From the NCBI GenBank assembly GCA_036746315.1, contig DAIOEK010000012.1, positions 1 through 61,653 on the forward strand: a stretch of 61,653 nucleotides of DNA, in the 5' to 3' direction. Shown piece after piece: positions 35,208-43,254 of this stretch (the first letter of the stretch is position 1; each line of letters begins with the position of its first letter). The notes beneath the pieces were generated by a model. That model saw nothing but the letters and a program-made list of their open reading frames with translations, had not been told where the DNA came from and did no database searches. A program made the translations under genes and the position numbers. The stretch is from DAIOEK01 sp036746315 (GTDB taxonomy: Bacteria > Chloroflexota > Anaerolineae > Anaerolineales > Anaerolineaceae).

Positions 35208-36086
35208 ATGACAGCGAATATCATTGATGGTGCAGCGATCGCCCGGCGCATCCGGGAGGAAGTTAAAACTGAAACAGCAGCCTGGGTTGCAGCCGGTAAT
35301 CCGGCGCCTGGGCTGGCGACGGTACTGGTGGGTGACGACCCGGCTTCTCAAGTTTACGTGCGCTCCAAGCAAAAAGCCTGCGCCGAGGCTGGTATTGAAT
35401 CTTTCGGCTACAATCTTCCCGCCGCTTCGACTCAGGAGGACGTGGAGGCTCTCGTTCGACAATTGAACGCCGACTCCCGGGTGAATGGTATTCTGGTGCA
35501 GCTTCCGCTGCCCTCCGGGCTGGATGAGGAAAAGGTCCTGCGTGAGATCAAGATCGAGAAGGATGTGGATGGTTTCCATCCCTTGAATATTGGTCGCCTG
35601 GCGCAAAAAGGGAGGGAGCCGTTATTCATCCCCTGCACGCCTTTTGGCTGCATGGTGCTGCTTGAAGAGACCGGCATCAAACCCGAGGGGAAAAATGCGG
35701 TCGTCCTGGGCAGGTCGAACATTGTAGGCATGCCGGTGGCTTTGTTGCTTGTGCGTGCCAATGCCACGGTCACCATCTGCCACTCCAAAACCAAGGATCT
35801 GCCGGGCGTGGTCCGTTCTGCGGATATTCTGGTGACAGCCATTGGCAGAGCCGAAATGGTCAGGGGCGATTGGATAAAGCCGGGTGCGGTTGTCATTGAT
35901 GTTGGTATCAACCATGTGGATGACGCCTCCCGTCCGCGGGGATATCGCCTGGTGGGGGATGTGGCATTTGATGAAGCCAAAGAGGTTGCATCGTGGATCA
36001 CACCGGTGCCGGGTGGGGTCGGCCCCATGACCATCGCCATGCTGCTGCAAAACACGCTCAAATCTGCCCGGATGGGAAAAGCCTGA
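35208..36086 (+). CDS. folD: Methylenetetrahydrofolate dehydrogenase/cyclohydrolase
   Basis: Bifunctional one-carbon enzyme interconverting methylene-, methenyl- and formyl-tetrahydrofolate, 292 residues. The signature VGDDPASQVYVRSKQKACAE (about 43-62) includes the catalytic Lys, followed by LVQLPLP, KDVDGFHPLNIGRL, VVLGRSNIVGMPVALLL and TPVPGGVGPMTIAML. AAAAAGGAG lies eight bases before the ATG. It is not clearly part of the downstream purine locus: a terminator separates them, though folate one-carbon units and purine metabolism are linked. Confidence 0.98.
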   Translation: MTANIIDGAAIARRIREEVKTETAAWVAAGNPAPGLATVLVGDDPASQVYVRSKQKACAEAGIESFGYNLPAASTQEDVEALVRQLNADSRVNGILVQLPLPSGLDEEKVLREIKIEKDVDGFHPLNIGRLAQKGREPLFIPCTPFGCMVLLEETGIKPEGKNAVVLGRSNIVGMPVALLLVRANATVTICHSKTKDLPGVVRSADILVTAIGRAEMVRGDWIKPGAVVIDVGINHVDDASRPRGYRLVGDVAFDEAKEVASWITPVPGGVGPMTIAMLLQNTLKSARMGKA

Positions 36087-36120
36087 TGTAATGTCATACT
36101 GTCAAAGACCGGATGTATGG

Positions 36121-36158
36121 AACCGCCCTTTGTTCTACTGGGGCGGTTTTGTCTTTCT
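36121..36158 (+). terminator. Intrinsic terminator after folD
   Basis: AACCGCCC (36121-36128) pairs with GGGCGGTT (36141-36148) over a 12-base loop and runs into a T-rich stretch (TTTTGTCTTTCTTTTT). Confidence 0.85.
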
Positions 36159-36208
36159 TTTTGGGACAAAAGTAATTTGAAATAATTACAAAAAAGTGCT
36201 TTTTAACT

Positions 36209-36258
36209 TTGTCAGACAATTGACAAGAACCTCCGTTCTTGTTATAGTTGTCATACAA
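36209..36258 (+). promoter_or_regulatory. Promoter of the purine locus with paired operator boxes
   Basis: TTGACA (36220-36225), a 17-base spacer and TATAGT (36243-36248) form a near-consensus promoter. Two boxes bracket it: TTGTCAGACAA (36209-36219) overlaps the -35 edge and TTGTCATACAA (36248-36258) covers the start region; they differ in one base and are 39 bases apart. The spacer is itself an inverted repeat ACAAGAAC-CTCC-GTTCTTGT (36223-36242). GT-N-AC half-site geometry fits HutC-type GntR proteins, and such a regulator is encoded at 39469-40200. Operator assignment is inference. Confidence 0.75.
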
Positions 36259-36280
36259 CCACTTTCAACTAAAGAGGCAT

Positions 36281-37666
36281 ATGACTAGCTTATTGGTCAA
36301 GCACGCCCACACGTTGGTAACGATGGACGACCGCCGCCGGGAAATACCGGATGGTGGTCTTTTTGTTAAAGATGGTTTCATCGAGCAGGTGGGTTCCACT
36401 TCTGAACTCCCTGATTCTGCTGATCAGGTGTTGGATTTAACCGACCACCTTCTCCTTCCGGGGTTGGTCAATACCCATCATCATTTTTACCAGACCCTTA
36501 CCCGTGTGGTCCCGGCGGCTCAGAATGCCAACCTGTTCAATTGGCTGAAAACGCTCTACCCCATCTGGGCGCGCTTGACGCCCGAGGATATCTACATCTC
36601 CACCCAGACGGCGCTTTCTGAACTGGCATTGTCTGGATGCACTACCGCCTCCGATCACCTCTATCTTTTCCCCAACGGCTCGCGGCTGGATGATGAAATT
36701 CTGGCTGCCCGAGAGGTTGGTCTTCGCTTGCATGCCTCGCGTGGATCGATGAGCCTGGGGGAAAGCAAGGGCGGTTTGCCGCCGGATAGTGTGGTCGACG
36801 GCGAAGATCATATCCTGGCGGATAGCGAACGGTTGATCCTCAAATATCACAATGCTAAACCCGGTTCGATGACACAAATTGTATTGGCGCCGTGCTCGCC
36901 GTTTAGCGTAACCGGCGAGTTGATGCGCGATTCTGCCCGCCTGGCACGAAAACATGGTGTGCATCTGCACACACATTTGGCGGAAACGCAGGATGAAGAG
37001 GTCTTCTGTCAGGAGAAATTCGGTTACCGTCCGCTGGGCTATATGCAATCGCTGGATTGGGTCGGTAAAGATGTCTGGTTTGCCCATTCGGTGCACATAA
37101 ATGAAGCCGAAGTTAAGATATATGCCGATACGGGTTGTGGGGTTGCGCATTGCCCATCCTCCAACATGCGTCTTGCTTCCGGTATTGCCCCCATCTGGGA
37201 ATATCGCAAAGCGGGGGTCAAAGTTGGCTTGGGTGTCGACGGTTCGGCATCCAATGATGGTTCGCACCTGTTGGAAGAAGTCCGGCAGGCAATGCTGCTG
37301 GCACGGATAAGAGCCGGGGTATTGGGCGCTTCCCTGTCCACCAATCCGCCGCTGACCATTATGACCGCCCGCGAAGCATTGGAACTCGCCACCCGTGGCG
37401 GAGCTGCGGTACTGGGCAGGAACGATATCGGTTCGTTGGAAGTGGGCAAGTGTGCCGATTTCTTCGCCATCGACCTGAATCGTCTGGATTATGCCGGAGC
37501 GTTGCATGATCCGGTCGCAGCAGTGGTATTTTGCTCACCGCAAAAAGCGGATTATACAGTTGTTCACGGGAATTTGGTCGTTGCCAATGGACGGGTCACC
37601 ACTATCGATGTGGATGCGCTCATCCAAAAACACAACCATGCAGCGCGTCGTTTGCTCGCAGCATGA
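36281..37666 (+). CDS. 8-oxoguanine deaminase (amidohydrolase superfamily, SsnA/TrzA-like)
   Basis: Zinc-dependent deaminase of 461 residues, expected to convert 8-oxoguanine (or guanine-like purines) to urate-type products plus ammonia. Metal ligands: HxH at H66/H68 in NTHHHFYQTL, HLHTHLAET, and the Asp in VGLGVDGSASND. NLFNWLKTLYPIWARLT (84-100) and RGSMSLGESKGGLPPD (154-169) are the blocks I associate with the 8-oxoguanine deaminase group rather than generic guanine deaminase. First gene after the operator-flanked promoter; the adenine deaminase gene follows 13 bases later. Exact substrate is inferred from these blocks. Confidence 0.87.
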   Translation: MTSLLVKHAHTLVTMDDRRREIPDGGLFVKDGFIEQVGSTSELPDSADQVLDLTDHLLLPGLVNTHHHFYQTLTRVVPAAQNANLFNWLKTLYPIWARLTPEDIYISTQTALSELALSGCTTASDHLYLFPNGSRLDDEILAAREVGLRLHASRGSMSLGESKGGLPPDSVVDGEDHILADSERLILKYHNAKPGSMTQIVLAPCSPFSVTGELMRDSARLARKHGVHLHTHLAETQDEEVFCQEKFGYRPLGYMQSLDWVGKDVWFAHSVHINEAEVKIYADTGCGVAHCPSSNMRLASGIAPIWEYRKAGVKVGLGVDGSASNDGSHLLEEVRQAMLLARIRAGVLGASLSTNPPLTIMTAREALELATRGGAAVLGRNDIGSLEVGKCADFFAIDLNRLDYAGALHDPVAAVVFCSPQKADYTVVHGNLVVANGRVTTIDVDALIQKHNHAARRLLAA

Positions 37667-37679
37667 TCGGAGAAACGCA

Positions 37680-39467
37680 ATGCCGGAAATAATCGACTAC
37701 CAGGAAAGGAAACGTCGCGTAGATTGTGCCATGGGTCGCATCCCGGCTGATCTTGTCATCCGCAACGGTCGCTGGGTATCCGTTCAGACCGGTGAGATCA
37801 TTCCCGGCACTGATATCGCCGTCATCGATGGAAAAATCGCCTTCGTCGGTGCGGATGCCAGCCACACCATCGACCCGGAAACCAAACAGATCGATGCCGC
37901 CGGGAAGTATCTGGTGCCCGGATTGCTGGATGGGCACATGCACGTGGAATCCGGCATGTTGACGGTGACGGAATTTGTGCGCGCCATCATCCCGCATGGA
38001 ACCACCGGGATATTTGTGGACCCGCATGAAATCGCCAATGTATTCGGGTTGAAAGGCGTCAGGCTCATGCGCGACGAAGCGGCCGAGCAGCCGATCCACG
38101 TCTGGGTGCAGGTGCCATCCTGTGTGCCTTCCGCGCCCGGCATGGAAACGCCCGGCGCCACCTTGACTCCTGCGGATGTCGCCGAAGCTCTGACCTGGGA
38201 TGGTATTATCGGTCTGGGTGAGGTGATGAATTTCCCCGGTGTCGCCAACTCGGATGAGAAAATGCTCCAGGAAATTGAATTGACCTGTGAATCCGGTAAA
38301 ACGGTGGGCGGGCACTACGCTTCGCCCGACCTGGGTAAACCGTTTCACGGCTATGTAGCGGGAGGCGCCGAGGATGACCACGAAGGCACCACCACCGAAG
38401 ATGCCATTCAGCGTGCCCGCCAGGGGATGAAGGTGATGATGCGCTACGGCTCTGCGTGGCACGATGTCGCCACACAGGTGAAGGCTGTCACCGAGCATGG
38501 GCTGGATGCCAGGAACTTTATCCTCTGCACCGACGACTCTCATTCCCATACGCTTTTTAACGAAGGACATATGGATCGGGTGATCCGGCATGCGGTAGAG
38601 CAGGGCTTGTCGCCCCTGAAAGCCATCCAGATGGCCACCATCAACACCGCCGAGCATTTTGGTCTGGCGGATCGGATAGGTCAGATTGCCCCGGGTCGCT
38701 ATGCGGATATTTTGCTGGTGCCCGATCTGAAGGATTTTTCGGTTGAGATGGTCGTTTCACAGGGCAGGATCATCAGCCAGGCTGGACACACCCTGATCGA
38801 TTTGCCGCAATACAGCTTTCCCGAGTGGGCGAAACGGTCAATCAATATTCCGCACCCCCTGTCGGCGTCGGATTTCGCCATCAAAACGGATAAGACTGGT
38901 GAGGTCAATGTAAACGTGATCGGCATCATCGAAAACCAGGCGCCCACTCACCGCATACGCACCACCATGCCGGTGGTGAATGGTGAATTAAAACCGGATT
39001 TAAAGCGCGATCTGGCAAAGATTGCGCTGGTCGAACGGCACCATGGCTCTGGAAAGATCCAGCTGGGTATGGTGCAGGGATTTGGCTTCAGCCGTCCATG
39101 TGCTGTTGCCACCACGGTCGCCCATGACTGCCATCAACTGATCGTGGTAGGTACTGACGAAGCCTGCATGGCGAAGGCGGTCAATACCCTGGCGGAATGT
39201 GGCGGCGGACAGGTGGTGATCATTGCCGGTGAAGTGACAGGATTGGTCGAACTGCCCATCGGTGGGTTGATGTCCGGTGACAGCGGTCAGGCGGTAGCCC
39301 GCAAAGCCGCCAATGTGCTGGCCGGTTTCATGGAATGTGGTTGTGAGTTGAATAATCCCAACATGCAGTTGAGCCTGTTGGGCTTGGTGGTCATCCCTGA
39401 AATTCGCATCTCAGATATGGGTCTCGTGGATGTAACCACAATGCAGTTTATTAATCTTGTGGAATAA
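37680..39467 (+). CDS. ade: Adenine deaminase
   Basis: Amidohydrolase of the bacterial Ade type, adenine to hypoxanthine plus ammonia; 595 residues, normal length. The HxH motif is in GLLDGHMHVESGMLTVTEF, with DPHEIANVFGLKG, GLGEVMNFPGV, GGHYASPDLGKP and the metal-binding Asp region LCTDDSHSH. The C-terminal domain holds the VATTVAHDCHQLIVVGTD and IAGEVTGLVELPIGGLMS blocks typical of the family. CGGAGAAACGCA precedes the ATG. The next gene, gntR, begins two bases after the stop, so base deamination and regulator share an mRNA. Confidence 0.96.
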   Translation: MPEIIDYQERKRRVDCAMGRIPADLVIRNGRWVSVQTGEIIPGTDIAVIDGKIAFVGADASHTIDPETKQIDAAGKYLVPGLLDGHMHVESGMLTVTEFVRAIIPHGTTGIFVDPHEIANVFGLKGVRLMRDEAAEQPIHVWVQVPSCVPSAPGMETPGATLTPADVAEALTWDGIIGLGEVMNFPGVANSDEKMLQEIELTCESGKTVGGHYASPDLGKPFHGYVAGGAEDDHEGTTTEDAIQRARQGMKVMMRYGSAWHDVATQVKAVTEHGLDARNFILCTDDSHSHTLFNEGHMDRVIRHAVEQGLSPLKAIQMATINTAEHFGLADRIGQIAPGRYADILLVPDLKDFSVEMVVSQGRIISQAGHTLIDLPQYSFPEWAKRSINIPHPLSASDFAIKTDKTGEVNVNVIGIIENQAPTHRIRTTMPVVNGELKPDLKRDLAKIALVERHHGSGKIQLGMVQGFGFSRPCAVATTVAHDCHQLIVVGTDEACMAKAVNTLAECGGGQVVIIAGEVTGLVELPIGGLMSGDSGQAVARKAANVLAGFMECGCELNNPNMQLSLLGLVVIPEIRISDMGLVDVTTMQFINLVE

Positions 39468-39468
39468 C

Positions 39469-40200
39469 ATGGCTGAAAAAAATCATCCGTACGAAAATCT
39501 TCGCGTGTCACTCGCCAATCTGATCGCACAGGCTGCGCCGGGCGAAAAATTACCCACGGAACCGTTGCTCGCCAGGCAGATGGGCGTATCCCGGGCAACT
39601 TTGCGTGAGGCAATGCGTTCTTTTGAAAGCCAGGGATTAATTCGCCGTCGTCAGGGCATCGGCACATTTGTTGTGGGGCGCTCCCAGGTGATCGACACCG
39701 GGCTGGAAGTGCTGGAAAGCATCGAAACCCTGGCGGATCGTATCGGGCTGGAAGTCTCCATGGATGATTTGTGGGTCCACATCATCCAGGCGGATGAGGA
39801 AATCTCCAGTGCGCTTGATGTCTCTACCAGTGAAGAGGTGATCAAGGTATCCCGCACTATCCGCGCGGAGAACCGCCCGGTCGCCTATCTGGTGGATATT
39901 TTGGTAAAGGATACCCTGCCGCTGGAGGAAATTTCCAGGGATTTTAGTGGCTCCGTATTGGACCTGCTGTTAAGGCGTGGCTACCCACCGCTTTCTTACT
40001 CTGATACGGAAATCCGGGTGATGGATGCGACGTCGGAAATTGCCCGCGAGCTGGAGATTCAACGCGGGGATGGGTTGCTCTTGTTTGTCGCCCGGTTGTT
40101 CAATGCCTCTGGCAAGGCAATTTGCTACTCGTATTCGTACTTTTTGCCAGGATATTTCCGGTTTCATGTACTTCGTAGCGTTGTCGGTAAGGAAAATTAA
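39469..40200 (+). CDS. GntR/HutC-type transcriptional regulator with UTRA domain
   Basis: A 243-residue repressor-type regulator. The N-terminal winged helix has EKLPTEPLLARQMGVSRATLREAMRSFESQGLIRRRQGIGTFVV (about 24-68). The C-terminal UTRA ligand domain covers about 90-240 (KVSRTIRAENRPVAYLVDILVKDTLP and a final YSYSYFLPGYFRFHVLR). It sits in the middle of the purine locus and is the obvious candidate for the TTGTCANACAA boxes at 36209-36258. The ligand is probably a purine, ureide or carbamoyl compound from the pathway (inference). Confidence 0.92.
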   Translation: MAEKNHPYENLRVSLANLIAQAAPGEKLPTEPLLARQMGVSRATLREAMRSFESQGLIRRRQGIGTFVVGRSQVIDTGLEVLESIETLADRIGLEVSMDDLWVHIIQADEEISSALDVSTSEEVIKVSRTIRAENRPVAYLVDILVKDTLPLEEISRDFSGSVLDLLLRRGYPPLSYSDTEIRVMDATSEIARELEIQRGDGLLLFVARLFNASGKAICYSYSYFLPGYFRFHVLRSVVGKEN

Positions 40201-40316
40201 TAAGACGGATTGTTTAATCCGGGTAGGAGGAGAATCGAAAAAAGTTCGAAGTTTGGTCTTCGTTACGAATTATCATCATCATGATTTTCATCAACCATTT
40301 TTGAAGGAGGTACTCT
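40201..40316 (+). other. Leader before the carbamoyltransferase genes
   Basis: A 116-base gap with a short hairpin GGATT-GTTT-AATCC (40208-40221), a GGAGGAG at about 40226 not followed by a usable start, and the real ribosome binding site GAAGGAGG before the ATG at 40317. No clear terminator, so the locus may be continuous; an internal promoter is possible but not visible. The TTGTCANACAA box does not occur here. Confidence 0.35.
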
Positions 40317-41267
40317 ATGCGTAGTTTTTTGGGTCGTGACATTCTTTCTCTCAAAGAATTTGAACGTCAGGAATTCTTTCATGTGTTTGGTGTTGCAGAA
40401 GAAATGGAACCTATCGTTCGCAGCCGTCAGAACAGTGATATGTTGGCTTCCAAAACCCTGGTTACTGCCTTCTACCAGCCTTCCACACGAACAAGACTGG
40501 CACATGAAGCTGCCATGCACCGCCTGGGCGGTCACGTAACCGGTTTCTCCGATGCGAAGATGACCCGTGCCGGGGATTGGTACCAGGAAAGCATCAAGGA
40601 TACGGTCAAAATGCTCGAGTTCTACGGTGATGTGATCGTCATGCGCCATTTCCAGCAGGGTGCCCCGCAAGAGGCAGCCAAGTGGGCTTCTGTGCCCATT
40701 ATTAACGGTGGTGATGGCTGGGGTGAGCACCCCACGCAGATCCTCACCGACCTCTACACGGTTTACCGGGAGAAGGGTCATATCGATGGGCTGAAATGGC
40801 TTGCCGTGGGCGATATGCGCATGCGCACCATGCACTCATTGGGTTATGCCCTATCTCAATTCGATTGCCCCGTCACCTTTGTTGCTCCGCCCGAAATGTC
40901 ATTGACCGATGAATTCAAAGGCGAATTAACCCAATACGCCGTCAATTTCAAAGAAGCTGAGCACGTAGAGCAGGCTATCGCCGATGCCGATGTTATTTTG
41001 GTGGAACCGGTCGTGCAGCCGGATTACACCAAGTCACGCCAGGAAGCTGGCGAACACGGGCTCACCCCTGCAAATTACAAGATCACCCGCGAATTGCTGA
41101 CCAAAAAAGCCAAAAGCGATGCGATTTTGCTGCACTCGCTGCCCAGAATGGATGAGATCCCTTCGGATGTCGATATCACCCGCTGGTCTCGTTACTGGCA
41201 GGAGGCTTATAATGGTGTCGTCATGCGGATGGCATTGCTTGCCCTGGTTTTGGGTGCAACCGAATAA
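40317..41267 (+). CDS. ATCase-like carbamoyltransferase with altered amino-acid pocket
   Basis: A 316-residue carbamoyltransferase. Carbamoyl-phosphate-binding residues are all present: STRTR 56-60, K81 of the SDAK loop, R110 in VMRH, HPTQ 138-141. The C-terminal LPRMDEI (275-281) and EAYNGVVMRMALLALVLG are typical of aspartate transcarbamoylase. However, the aspartate-binding RxQ (R229/Q231 in E. coli PyrB) reads VVQ at 232-234, so aspartate may not be the acceptor. It sits with a knotted carbamoyltransferase and carbamate kinase, not with pyr genes. Likely catabolic phosphorolysis of a carbamoyl-amino acid; a biosynthetic PyrB remains possible. Confidence 0.8.
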   Translation: MRSFLGRDILSLKEFERQEFFHVFGVAEEMEPIVRSRQNSDMLASKTLVTAFYQPSTRTRLAHEAAMHRLGGHVTGFSDAKMTRAGDWYQESIKDTVKMLEFYGDVIVMRHFQQGAPQEAAKWASVPIINGGDGWGEHPTQILTDLYTVYREKGHIDGLKWLAVGDMRMRTMHSLGYALSQFDCPVTFVAPPEMSLTDEFKGELTQYAVNFKEAEHVEQAIADADVILVEPVVQPDYTKSRQEAGEHGLTPANYKITRELLTKKAKSDAILLHSLPRMDEIPSDVDITRWSRYWQEAYNGVVMRMALLALVLGATE

Positions 41268-41294
41268 ACTTCAATAAATTAAAGGAGTAGATAT

Positions 41295-42272
41295 ATGCAA
41301 ACATTTTTGCATGGGCGAGATCTGATTGGTGATCTTGATTTCTCAAAGGAAGAGGTGGAGACCGTCTTGGAGGTCGCACTGGACCTGAAAAGGAAACGTG
41401 CCCTGAACGAGTTGACACCCTACCTGCGCGACAAAGTGTTGGCGATGCTGTTCTTCTTCAGCAGCACCCGCACTCGTGGGTCGTTTGAAGCCGGTATGGC
41501 CCATCTCGGTGGACATGCAGCTTTTATTGAATCCCGCACAACCCAGATTTCCCACGGTGACACCCCCAAGGAAATTGGTGAGATTTTTGGACGCTATTTT
41601 GACGGGATCGCAATTCGCCATGTCGATTGGGGCGTGGGCAACAAATATCTGAACGATGTTGCAAAAGCCTCACGGGTTCCGGTTTTGAATATGCAGTGCG
41701 ATATTTACCATCCTTTTCAGTGCCTGGCCGATTTGCTGACCATCGTTGAAAAGAAAGGTCGCGACTTGCGCAAAAAGAAGATGGTTGTATCCTGGGCTTA
41801 TGCTGCTTCATATCAAAAGCCCATGTCTGTGCCGCAAAGTTTGATTCTGCAAATGCCCCGCTTCGGAATGGATGTGGTTTTATCGCACCCGCCGGAGTTC
41901 AAACTGATGCCCGAGATCATGGATCAGGCTCGCGAACAGGCAAAGAAATTCGGCACCAGCTTTGAGGTGGTGGATGATATGGATGCCGGTTTCAAGGATG
42001 CCGATATCGTCTACGCCAAGAGCTGGGGTGCCATGGTTCACACCCCGGATCCTGATGAAGGCGCAAAGATCATCAAGAAATACGAAAGCTGGATTACGGA
42101 TGAGCGACGGATGTCTCTGGCAAAAAAGGATGCGATTTATATGCACCCGTTGCCGGCGGATCGGAATATTGAAGTAACGGATGCGGTCATTGATGGTCCG
42201 CAGTCTGTGGTGTACGATGAGGCGGAAAACCGCATGCACGTACAGGAAGCCGTTATGGCTTTAACAATGTAG
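41295..42272 (+). CDS. ygeW: YgeW-type knotted carbamoyltransferase
   Basis: A 325-residue carbamoyltransferase. STRTR 57-61, IRH near 107-109, HPFQ 139-142 and HPLPAD 284-289 give the carbamoyl-phosphate site. The segment SWAYAASYQKPMSVPQS (166-182) is the block found in E. coli YgeW and the trefoil-knotted subgroup (with N-acetyl/N-succinylornithine carbamoyltransferases) rather than in classical OTCase. The acceptor of YgeW is not firmly known; in E. coli it lies beside ygeX, ygeY and hyuA. AAAGGAG precedes the ATG. Together with the preceding gene and arcC it forms a tight three-gene unit (gaps 27 and 31 bases). Confidence 0.85.
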   Translation: MQTFLHGRDLIGDLDFSKEEVETVLEVALDLKRKRALNELTPYLRDKVLAMLFFFSSTRTRGSFEAGMAHLGGHAAFIESRTTQISHGDTPKEIGEIFGRYFDGIAIRHVDWGVGNKYLNDVAKASRVPVLNMQCDIYHPFQCLADLLTIVEKKGRDLRKKKMVVSWAYAASYQKPMSVPQSLILQMPRFGMDVVLSHPPEFKLMPEIMDQAREQAKKFGTSFEVVDDMDAGFKDADIVYAKSWGAMVHTPDPDEGAKIIKKYESWITDERRMSLAKKDAIYMHPLPADRNIEVTDAVIDGPQSVVYDEAENRMHVQEAVMALTM

Positions 42273-42303
42273 TTTTTATTATCACAGAAAGGTTTTTTCA
42301 GAA

Positions 42304-43254
42304 ATGGCAAAAAAAGTAGCAGTAGTAGCAGTAGGTGGTAATTCATTAATTCTGGATCCCAAGAAGGTAACCGTGGAGGATCAATACCTTGCCGCCGCCG
42401 AAACTTCGAAGCATATCGCCGATATGATCGAAGCTGGTTGGGATGTGGCAGTCGGACACGGCAACGGTCCTCAGGTTGGCTTTATTCTTCGCCGCTCAGA
42501 AATTGCAGCCAAAACCGAAGGCATGCACGAAGTACCGTTGGATGTCTGTGGTGCGGATAGCCAGGGTGCCATTGGCTATGCACTTCAGCAGACCCTGCAG
42601 AATGAACTGATTCAACGTGGAATCAAGAAATCCGTTGCAACCGTGGTTACCCAGGTGAAAGTGGATAAGAACGACAAGGCTTTCCAGAATCCCACCAAAC
42701 CCATTGGTGGCTTTATGGAAGAAGACGATGCCAAGCGCCGTGAAAAGGAACTTGGCTGGAACGTGGTGGAAGACGCCGGTCGCGGTTGGCGGCGTGTGGT
42801 TGCCTCACCCATTCCAAAAGAGGTTGTTGAGATCGAAGCCGTCAAAGAACTGCTGCGAGCTGGTACTGTCGTCATCACCGTGGGTGGTGGTGGTATTCCC
42901 GTAGTGGATGATGGCAAGGGCGGTTGCGTTGGTGCGGCTGCCGTGATCGACAAGGATTTCGCCAGCAGCCTCCTCTCACAGGAGATCAACGCTGATCTGT
43001 TTGTTATTTCCACCGCAGTGGAAAAGATTGCCATCAATTATGGCAAACCCGATCAGAAATGGATCGATAAAATGACCGTTGCAGAAGCCAAGAAGTACAT
43101 CGAAGAAGGTCATTTTGCCAAAGGCTCAATGCTTCCCAAAGTTCAGGCAATCATCTGGTTCCTGGAAAACGGCGGGAAACAGGCTCTGGTCACGGATCCG
43201 CCGCACATTGGTGCCGCGCTTCGTGGTGAAACTGGTACCTGGATCGTACCCTGA
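42304..43254 (+). CDS. arcC: Carbamate kinase
   Basis: Converts carbamoyl phosphate and ADP to ATP, ammonia and CO2, the energy-conserving step of ureide and arginine fermentation. 316 residues, usual length. VVAVGGNSLI (about 6-15), GHGNGPQVGFILRRSE (about 52-67), QGAIGYALQQTLQNEL, TQVKVDKNDKAFQNPTKPIG (93-116 region) and GGGGIPVV are all family signatures. AGAAAGG lies upstream. No arginine deiminase is encoded in the window, so its carbamoyl phosphate probably comes from the two neighbouring carbamoyltransferases. A strong GC hairpin follows the stop. Confidence 0.97.
   Translation: MAKKVAVVAVGGNSLILDPKKVTVEDQYLAAAETSKHIADMIEAGWDVAVGHGNGPQVGFILRRSEIAAKTEGMHEVPLDVCGADSQGAIGYALQQTLQNELIQRGIKKSVATVVTQVKVDKNDKAFQNPTKPIGGFMEEDDAKRREKELGWNVVEDAGRGWRRVVASPIPKEVVEIEAVKELLRAGTVVITVGGGGIPVVDDGKGGCVGAAAVIDKDFASSLLSQEINADLFVISTAVEKIAINYGKPDQKWIDKMTVAEAKKYIEEGHFAKGSMLPKVQAIIWFLENGGKQALVTDPPHIGAALRGETGTWIVP

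Noticed and set aside
36437..38657. Long antisense frames opposite the two deaminase genes
   Set aside because: Both sense genes show full-length family motifs; the antisense frames are a by-product of codon bias.
40260..40324. Short His-rich frame overlapping the ATCase-like start, considered as a pyrBI-type leader peptide
   Set aside because: No start codon at correct spacing from a ribosome binding site and no attenuator hairpin between it and the gene.
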